From Histomonas meleagridis (Eukaryota > Parabasalia > Tritrichomonadida > Dientamoebidae), in assembly GCA_020186115.1 (NCBI GenBank), contig WSYJ01000178.1, forward strand, positions 1,323,831 through 1,387,830: DNA of 64,000 nucleotides, written 5' to 3'. How positions within the stretch are numbered: position 1 is the first letter of the stretch; each line of letters starts with the position of its first letter. Positions 55,591 through 64,000 of the stretch are shown piece after piece. The translations under genes were made by a program, and so were the position numbers. Under the pieces are notes generated by a model. The model was not told the DNA's origin, searched no databases, and saw nothing but the letters and a program-made list of their open reading frames with translations.

Positions 55591-57125
55591 TACCCCCTGA
55601 ACCAAAACAATGGTTGGATGAGCGGGGGAATTTCCCTACAAATAGTTGGCAAAATACTAATCAATCAAATAAATCTAAAAATTCCACCTCAATTGGATCA
55701 CAGAATAATACCCCTAAATCGGGATGGGGAAGTTCATCTAAAAAAGATAACAAAGTAAATGAAACAAATGCAAAAGATAACAAAGTAACTGAAACAAATA
55801 CAAAAGATAACAAAGTAACTGAAACAAACACAAAAGACAACAAAGTAACTGAAACAAATACAAAAGATAACAAAGTAAATGAAACAAATACAAAAAACAA
55901 CAAAGTAAATGAAACAGTAACAGATAACAAAGTAAATGAAACAAATACAAAAAACAACAAAGTAAATGAAACAGTAACAGATAACAAAGTAACTGAAACA
56001 AATACAAAAAATAACAAAGTAAATGAAACAGTAACAGATAACAAAGTAACTGAAACAAATACAAAAAATAACAAAGTAAATGAAACAGTAACAGATAACA
56101 AAGTAACTGAAACAAACACAAAAGATAACAAAGTAACTGAAACAAACACAAAAGATAACAAAGTAACTGAAACAAATACAAAAAACAACAAAGTAAATGA
56201 AACAGTAACAGATAACAAAGTAACTGAAACAAATACAAAAAACAACAAAGTAAATGAAACAGTAACAGATAACAAAGTAACTGAAACAAACACAAAAGAT
56301 AACAAAGTAACTGAAACAAACACAAAAGATAACAAAGTAACTGAAACAAATACAAAAAACAACAAAGTAAATGAAACAGTAACAGATAACAAAGTAACTG
56401 AAACAAATACAAAAAACAACAAAGTAAATGAAACAAACGCAAAAAACAACAAAGTAACTGAAACAAATACAAAAGACAACAAAGTAACTGAAACAAATAC
56501 AAAAGACAACAAAGTAAATGAAACAAATACAAAAAACAACAAAGTAAATGAAACAAATACAAAAAACAACAAAGTAAATGAAACAAATACAAAAGACAAC
56601 AAAGTAACTGAAACAAATACAAAAAACAACAAAGTAAATGAAACAAATACAAAAAACAACAAAGTAAATGAAACAAATACAAAAGACAACAAAGTAACTG
56701 AAACAAATACAAAAAACAACAAAGTAAATGAAACAAATACAAAAGACAACAAAGTAAATGAAACAAATACAAAAAACAACAAAGTAAATGAAACAAATAC
56801 AAAAGACAACAAAGTAACTGAAACAAACACAAAAGATAACAAAGTAACTGAAACAAATACAAAAGATAACAAAGTAACTGAAACAATATTAAATAAGGAA
56901 AACATACCTATTACAAAGAGTGAACAAAAATTGTCCATTCATAAAACAAAAAAGAAGCCCATTGTTGTACACACATATGGATTACCCTCACAGTTTTGTA
57001 TATCATATTGTTATACAATGAAGGCATGCAATAAACACATGACAACAGAACAAATTGAGCAAGCTGTCCATAAAGCAGCTCAAACACTTCAACCTTGGAT
57101 GAAGTCCGGATGTATAAATAAATAA
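55422..57125 (+). CDS. WG-motif and decapeptide-repeat protein
   Basis: A 567-residue low-complexity protein of unknown function. ATG 55422 is the first in frame; a TTG-led extension of 38 codons exists upstream. Residues 1-60 hold four 13-residue units GGSDPSSSGTN-(I/T/F)-(W/L)G, with Trp-Gly pairs roughly every 13 residues; another GWG occurs near 105. From about 108 to 489, 40 units of (D/N)NKV(N/T)ETNTK or a 9-residue variant NNKVNETVT follow. The last 75 residues are non-repetitive and look folded: HTYGLPSQFCISYCYT, then a helix EQIEQAVHKAAQTL. The spaced WG pattern resembles Argonaute-hook proteins, which is inference. AACGTT at 55402-55407 is in the promoter. The stop is TAAA. The repeats are also open on the other strand only because they lack stops. 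Confidence 0.7.
   Translation: MSWGGSDPLSSGTNFLGGSDPSSSGTNIWGGSDLSSSGTNIWGGFDPSSSGTNTWGVPPEPKQWLDERGNFPTNSWQNTNQSNKSKNSTSIGSQNNTPKSGWGSSSKKDNKVNETNAKDNKVTETNTKDNKVTETNTKDNKVTETNTKDNKVNETNTKNNKVNETVTDNKVNETNTKNNKVNETVTDNKVTETNTKNNKVNETVTDNKVTETNTKNNKVNETVTDNKVTETNTKDNKVTETNTKDNKVTETNTKNNKVNETVTDNKVTETNTKNNKVNETVTDNKVTETNTKDNKVTETNTKDNKVTETNTKNNKVNETVTDNKVTETNTKNNKVNETNAKNNKVTETNTKDNKVTETNTKDNKVNETNTKNNKVNETNTKNNKVNETNTKDNKVTETNTKNNKVNETNTKNNKVNETNTKDNKVTETNTKNNKVNETNTKDNKVNETNTKNNKVNETNTKDNKVTETNTKDNKVTETNTKDNKVTETILNKENIPITKSEQKLSIHKTKKKPIVVHTYGLPSQFCISYCYTMKACNKHMTTEQIEQAVHKAAQTLQPWMKSGCINK
55746..56886 (+). repeat. 40-unit 30/27-nt minisatellite inside CDS
   Basis: Forty units, 33 of 30 bases and 7 of 27 bases, encode Asn/Thr/Lys-rich decapeptides and nonapeptides. 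The 27-base units occur only in the first 22 positions and alternate with 30-base units as a 57-base composite, so expansion has taken place by at least two kinds of unit. Confidence 0.9.
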
Positions 57126-57480
57126 ATATTTTTTTTTTTTTTTATATAGTGTTCAAGTCATGACCCCCTCCTATTTCACTCAATAAAAGAAATAATATTT
57201 CGATTTTTATTTAATTAGTATAGTGTTTCTTACTGTGCTCAAATGATATGTTTAAATATTGTAATTATTTTTTAAAGTCATTTTGAAGCTTTAGGAAACT
57301 TATTGGTTTTTGACTGATTAAAATTCATGTATATTTTTTTCTCATATCTTCTTAATATTTTTTAATTATTCCAAATGATTGAAAATTACATGAGATGAGG
57401 TTAGATGATTAATGTGAGTTTGATGCTTATTCGCATTTTAAAATTTTCATTTTATTGGTTAGAATATAACCTTTGTGAAC
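57126..57480. other. Intergenic spacer before minisatellite
   Basis: A/T-rich spacer with a T-run at 57128-57144; no gene. A TCATGACCCCCTCC stretch near 57158 stands out by base composition. Confidence 0.5.
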
Positions 57481-60400
57481 CATTCACCCATTTTGTCCCC
57501 ACACCAACCACACACGTACCACCCACCCACACACGTACCACCCACCCACACACGTACCACCCACCCACACACGTACCACCCACCCACACAAGTAACACTT
57601 ACCCCCCACACAAGTAACACTTACCCCCCACACAAGTAACACTTACCCCCCACACAAGTAACACTTACCCCCCACACACGTACCACCCACCACCACACGT
57701 ACCACCCACCACCACACGTACCACCCACACACGTACCACCCACACACACGTACCACCCACCCACACAGTACCACCCACCCACACAGTACCACCCACCCAC
57801 ACAGTACCACCCACCCACACAGTACCACCCACCCACACAAGTAACACTTACCCCCCACACAAGTAACACTTACCCCCCACACAAGTAACACTTACCCCCC
57901 ACACAAGTAACACTTACCCCCCACACAAGTAACACTTACCCCCCACACAAGTAACACTTACCCCCCACACAAGTAACACTTACCCCCCACACACGTACCA
58001 CCCACACACGTACCACCCACACACACGTACCACCCACCCACACAGTACCACCCACCCACACAGTACCACCCACCCACACAGTACCACCCACCCACACAAG
58101 TAACACTTACCCCCCACACAAGTAACACTTACCCCCCACACAAGTAACACTTACCCCCCACACAAGTAACACTTACCCCCCACACAAGTAACACTTACCC
58201 CCCACACACGTACCACCCACCACCACACGTACCACCCACACACGTACCACCCACACACACACGTACCACCCACACACACACGTACCACCCACACACACAA
58301 GCACCACCCACACACACAAGCACCACCCACACACACAAGCACCACCCACCCCACACAAGTAACCCCCCACACAAGTAACACCTACCCCCCACACAAGTAA
58401 CACTTACCCCCCACACAAGTAACACTTACCCCCCACACAAGTAACACTTACCCCCCACACACGTACCACCCACCACCACACTTATCCCCCACACACGTAC
58501 CACCCACCACCACACTTACCCCCCACACACGTACCACCCACCACCACACGTACCACCCACACACGTACCACCCACACACAAGCACCACCCACACACACAA
58601 GTAACACCCACCCACACAAGTAACACTTACCCCCCACACAAGTAACACTTACCCCCCACACACGTACCACCCACCACCACACGTACCACCCACACACGTA
58701 CCACCCACACACACGTACCACCCACACACACGTACCACCCACACACACAAGCACCACCCACACACACAAGCACCACCCACACACACAAGCACCACCCACA
58801 CACACAAGCACCACCTACACACACAAGCACCACCCACACACAAGTACCACCCACACACAAGCACCACCCACACACAAGCACCACCCACACACAAGCACCA
58901 CCCACACAAGCACCACCCACACACAAGCACCACACACACAAGTACCACCCACACAAGCACCACCCACACACAAGCACCACCCACACACAAGCACCACCCA
59001 CACACAAGCACCACCCACACACAAGCACCACCCACACACAAGCACCACCCACCCACACAGTACCACCCACCCACACACGTACCACCCACCCACACGTACC
59101 ACCCACCCACACACAAGCACCACCCACACACAAGCACCACCCACACACAAGCACCACCCACACACAAGCACCACCCACACACAAGCACCACCCACACACA
59201 AGTACCACCCACACACAAGCACCACACACACACAAGTACCACACACACACAAGTACCACCCACACACGTACCACACACACAAGTACCACACACACAAGTA
59301 CCACACACACAAGTACCACACACACAAGTACCACACACACAAGTACCACCCACACACAAGTACCACCCACCCACACAGTACCACCCACCCACACAGTACC
59401 ACCCACCCACACAGTACCACCCACCCACACAGTACCACCCACCCCACACGTACCACCCACCCACACACAAGCACCACCCACACACAAGCACCACCCACAC
59501 ACAAGCACCACCCACACACAAGTACCACCCACACACAAGCACCACCCACACACAAGCACCACCCACACACACGTACCACCCACACACAAGTACCACCCAC
59601 ACACAAGTACCACCCACACACACGTACCACCCACACACAAGTACCACCCACACACAAGCACCACCCACACACACGTACCACCCACACACAAGTACCACCC
59701 ACACACAAGCACCACCCACACACAAGTACCACCCACACACAAGCACCACCCACACACAAGCACCACCCACACACACACACACAGCACCACCCACACACAA
59801 GCACCACCCACACACAAGCACCACCCACACACAAGTACCACCCACACACAAGTAACACCCACACACACCCCACACCCACACACACCCACCACCCACACAC
59901 AAGCACCACCCACACACAAGCACCACCCACACAAGCACCACCCACACACAAGCACCACCCACACACAAGTACCACCCACACACAAGTACCACCCACACAC
60001 AAGCACCACCCACACACAAGCACCACCCACACACAAGCACCACCCACACACACGCACCACCCACACACAAGCACCCACCCACACACAAGCACCACCCACA
60101 CACAAGCACCACCCACACACAAGCACCACCCACACACAAGCACCACCCACACACAAGCACCACACACACACAAGCACCACCCACACACACGTACCACCCA
60201 CACACAAGCACCACCCACACACACGTACCACCCACACACACAAGCACCACCCACACACAAGCACCACCCACACACAAGCACCACCCACACAAGCACCACC
60301 CACACACAAGTACCACCCACACACAAGCACCACCCACACACAAGCACCACCCACACACACGTACCACCCACACACAAGCACCACCCACACACAAGTACCA

Positions 60401-63400
60401 CCCACACACAAGCACCACCCACACACAAGCACCACCCACACACAAGTACCACCCCACACACAAGCACCACCCACACACAAGCACCACCCACACACAAGTA
60501 CCACCCACACACAAGCACCACCCACACACAAGCACCACCCACACACAAGTACCACCCACACACAAGTACCACCCACACACAAGCACCACCCACACACAAG
60601 CACCACCCACACACAAGCACCACCCACACACAAGCACCACCCACACACAAGTACCACCCACACACAAGCACCACCCACACACAAGCACCACCCACACACA
60701 AGTACCACCCACACACAAGCACCACCCACACACAAGTACCACCCACACACAAGCACCACCCACACACAAGCACCACCCACACACAAGTACCACCCACACA
60801 CAAGCACCACCCACCCACACACAAGCACCACCCACACACACGTACCACCCACACACAAGCACCACCCACACACCACACACAAGCACCACCCACACACAAG
60901 CACCACCCACACACAAGCACCACCCACACACAAGCACCACCCACACACAAGTACCACCCACACACAAGCACCACCCACACACAAGCACCACCCACACAAG
61001 CACCACCCACACACAAGCACCACCCACACACAAGTACCACCCACACACGCACCCCCCACACACACGCACCACCCACACACAAGCACCACCCACACACACA
61101 AGCACCACCCACACACAAGCACCACCCACACACACAAGCACCACCCACACACACAAGCACCACCCACACACACGTACCACCCACACACAAGCACCACCCA
61201 CACACAAGCACCACCCACACACAAGCACCACCCACACACAAGCACCACCCACACACAAGCACCACCCACACACAAGTACCACCCACACAAGTACCACACA
61301 CACAAGTACCACACACACAAGTACCACACACACAAGTACCACACACACAAGTACCACCCACACAAGCACCACCCACACACAAGCACCACCCACACACACA
61401 AGCACCACCCACACACAAGCACCACCCACACACAAGCACCACCCACACACACGTACCACCCACACACAAGTACCACCCACACACAAGCACCACCCACACA
61501 CAAGCACCACCCACACACAAGTACCACCCACACACAAGCACCACCCACACACACAAGCACCACCCACACACACGCACCACCCACACACAAGCACCACCCA
61601 CACACAAGTACCACCCACACAAGCACCACCCACACACAAGCACCACCCACACACAAGCACCACCCACACACAAGCACCACCCACACACAAGTACCCACCC
61701 ACACACAAGCACCACCCACACACAAGTACCACCCACACACAAGTACCACCCACACACAAGCACCACCCACACACAAGCACCACCCACACACAAGCACCAC
61801 CCACACACAAGTACCCACCCACACACAAGCACCACCCACACACAAGCACCACCCACACACAAGCACCACCCACACACAAGCACCACCCACACACAAGCAC
61901 CACCCACACAAGCACCACCCACACACAAGCACCACCCACACACAAGCACCACCCACACACAAGCACCACCCACACACAAGCACCACCCACACACAAGCAC
62001 CACCCACACACAAGCACCACCCACACACACGTACCACCCACACACAAGCACCACCCACACACAAGCACCACCCACACACAAGCACCACCCACACACAAGC
62101 ACCACCCACACACAAGCACCACCCACACACAAGCACCACCCACACACACGTACCACCCACACACAAGCACCACCCACACACACAAGTACCACCCACACAC
62201 AAGTACCACCCACACACAAGCACCACCCACACACAAGCACCACCCACACACAAGCACCACCCACACACAAGCACCACCCACACACAAGCACCACCCACAC
62301 ACAAGCACCACCCACACACACAAGTACCACCCACACACAAGTACCACCCACACACAAGCACCACCCACACACAAGTACCACCCACACACAAGCACCACCC
62401 ACACACAAGCACCACCCACACACAAGCACCACCCACACACAAGCACCACCCACACACAAGCACCACCCACACACAAGTACCACCCACACAAGCACCACCC
62501 ACACACACGCACCACCCACACACAAGTACCACCCCACACACACACAAGTACCACCCACACACAAGCACCACCCACACACAAGCACCACCCACACACAAGC
62601 ACCACCCACACACAAGCACCACCCACACACAAGCACCACCCACACACAAGTACCACCCACACACACAAGCACCACCCACACACAAGCACCACCCACACAC
62701 ACGTACCACCCACACACAAGCACCACCCACACACAAGCACCACCCACACACACAAGCACCACCCACACACACGTACCACCCACACACAAGCACCACCCAC
62801 ACACACGTACCACCCACACAAGCACCACCCACACACAAGTACCACCCACACACAAGCACCACCCACACACAAGTACCACCCACACACAAGCACCACCCAC
62901 ACACAAGCACCACCCACACACAAGCACCACCCACACACAAGCACCACCCACACACAAGCACCACCCACACACAAGTACCACCCACACACACGTACCACCC
63001 ACACACAAGTACCACCCACACACAAGCACCACCCACACACAAGCACCACCCACACACAAGCACCACCCACACACAAGCACCACCCACACACAAGTACCAC
63101 CCACACAAGTACCACACACACAAGTACCACACACACAAGTACCACACACACAAGTACCACACACACAAGTACCACACACACAAGTACCACACACACAAGT
63201 ACCACACACACAAGTACCACACACACACAAGTACCACACACACAAGTACCACACACACAAGTACCACCCACACACAAGCACCACACACACACAAGCACCC
63301 CACACACAAGTACCACACACACAAGTACCACACACACAAGTACCACACACACAAGTACCACACACACAAGTACCACACACACAAGCACCACCCACACACA

Positions 63401-64000
63401 AGTACCACCCACACACAAGTACCACCCACACACAAGTACCACCCACACACAAGTACCACCCACACACAAGTACCACCCACACACAAGCACCACCCACACA
63501 CAAGTACCACCCACACACAAGTACCACACACACAAGTACCACACACACACAAGTACCACACACACACAAGTACCACCCACACACAAGTACCACCCACACA
63601 CAAGTACCACACACACACAAGCACCACACACACAAGTACCACACACACAAGTACCACACACACACAAAGCACCACCCACACACAAGTACCACCCACACAC
63701 AAGTACCACACACACACAAGTACCACACACACAAGTACCACACACACACAAGTACCACACACACAAGTACCACACACACACAAGTACCACACACACACAA
63801 GTACCACACACACAAGTACCACACACACACAAGCACCACACACACAAGTACCACACACACAAGTACCACACACACACAAGTACCACACACACACAAGTAC
63901 CACACACACAAGTACCACACACACAAGTACCACACACACACAAGCACCACCCACACACAAGCACCACCCACACACAAGTACCACACACACACAAGTACCA
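57481..64000. repeat. (CA)-rich minisatellite array, at least 6.5 kb, runs off the window
   Basis: Over 6.5 kb of tandem repeats made of related short units: a 22-base unit ACACAAGTAACACTTACCCC CC, a 19-base unit ACACACGTACCACCCACCC, an 18-base unit ACACAGTACCACCCACCC, a 17-base unit ACCACCCACACACAAG plus C or T, and a 15-base unit ACCACACACACAAGT. All share the framework ACCACnCACAC(A)nGT/GC. The + strand is C/A-rich with G only in GT or GC, so the minus strand is G/T-rich with G3-G6 runs. Runs of 22-base units occur 4, 7, 5 and 4 times, alternating with 18- and 19-base blocks, as composite higher-order repeats (57.58-58.6 kb). From 58.85 kb the 17-base unit dominates, and from 63.1 kb the 15-base unit. 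Translations of the minus strand are open only because the unit has no stops; no protein is claimed. Confidence 0.95.

Noticed and set aside
55661-56938. Minus-strand frames of 380-425 residues opposite the WG-repeat gene
   Set aside because: Antisense reading of the decapeptide minisatellite, which lacks stops in those frames. The sense frame has non-repetitive ends, a start and a stop that fit a gene.
58627-63994. Minus-strand frames of about 1780 residues rich in Cys, Val, Gly and Trp
   Set aside because: They come from a stop-free minisatellite unit, are open in several frames at once and begin at the window edge; there is no codon bias, start context or domain.
57481-64000. CRISPR array
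   Set aside because: Units are contiguous with no unique spacers, vary from 15 to 22 bases, and the DNA is eukaryotic.
57481-64000. Telomere repeat
   Set aside because: Unit lengths vary and no short constant G-rich hexamer-type repeat is seen; the array may be subtelomeric but a true telomere is not shown.
1-64000. tRNA and rRNA genes
   Set aside because: No GGTTC-A/G-A-type T-loop with matching A-box spacing and no rRNA core sequences noticed by eye; a covariance search would settle it.

Overview
The window looks like nuclear DNA of a parabasalid (trichomonad) protist, perhaps Trichomonas or Tritrichomonas. Outside one repeat block it is strongly A+T-rich. Genes are intronless, lie on both strands and are separated by short A/T-rich spacers. 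Several start codons sit just behind an initiator of the trichomonad TCA-pyrimidine-T type (TCACTTT or TCATTTT). The gene content also fits: a BspA-like leucine-rich repeat relic, a DUF3447/ankyrin protein, several Rab GTPases, a polytopic adenylyl cyclase and a papain-type protease relic. The species is not certain from sequence alone.

Layout. 1-3.3 kb: a CEP131-like coiled-coil protein and ribophorin I/OST1. 3.3-6.9 kb: a broken BspA-like gene and a DUF3447/ankyrin gene. 7.2-10 kb: two divergent four-helix membrane paralogues and a RecQ-derived protein that has lost its ATPase motifs. 10.3-14 kb: eIF3c and eIF4A. 14-19.6 kb: a Rab head-to-head with a RABL6-like GTPase, a tubby-like protein, a 40-residue membrane protein, an APC11/RBX1-like RING protein and a second Rab. 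19.8-31 kb: a TMEM131-like protein, MOB1, a stretch of ankyrin and kinase relics, two unknown proteins, an inositol polyphosphate kinase, a ubiquitin-like/RhoGAP-like protein and a dual-specificity phosphatase. 32-46 kb: a 1588-residue adenylyl cyclase, a TAF11-like factor, a cysteine protease relic, a GH20 hexosaminidase and a large type I surface protein. 46-57 kb: a UBR-type N-recognin gene interrupted by one in-frame TGA, a ubiquitin-like protein, an ORC6-like protein, a calcineurin B-like protein, a MAK/ICK-type kinase, a 14-3-3 protein and a WG-motif/decapeptide-repeat protein. 57.5-64 kb, to the window end: a (CA)-rich minisatellite with several unit types and higher-order structure.

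The genes do not form one pathway. Most are housekeeping: translation initiation, N-glycosylation, transcription, replication, ubiquitin, vesicle traffic and signalling. Accessory families (BspA, ankyrin, papain protease, kinase) appear mainly as decaying copies in the spacers. The most useful non-gene signals are two recurrent promoter-proximal motifs, AACGTT/ACGGTT and a G/C-rich GGG(TG or CA)CCC(C), together with two long perfect inverted repeats in otherwise empty spacers. Several reading frames extend upstream of the first ATG only through TTG or GTG. I moved those starts to the first ATG because this is a eukaryote.
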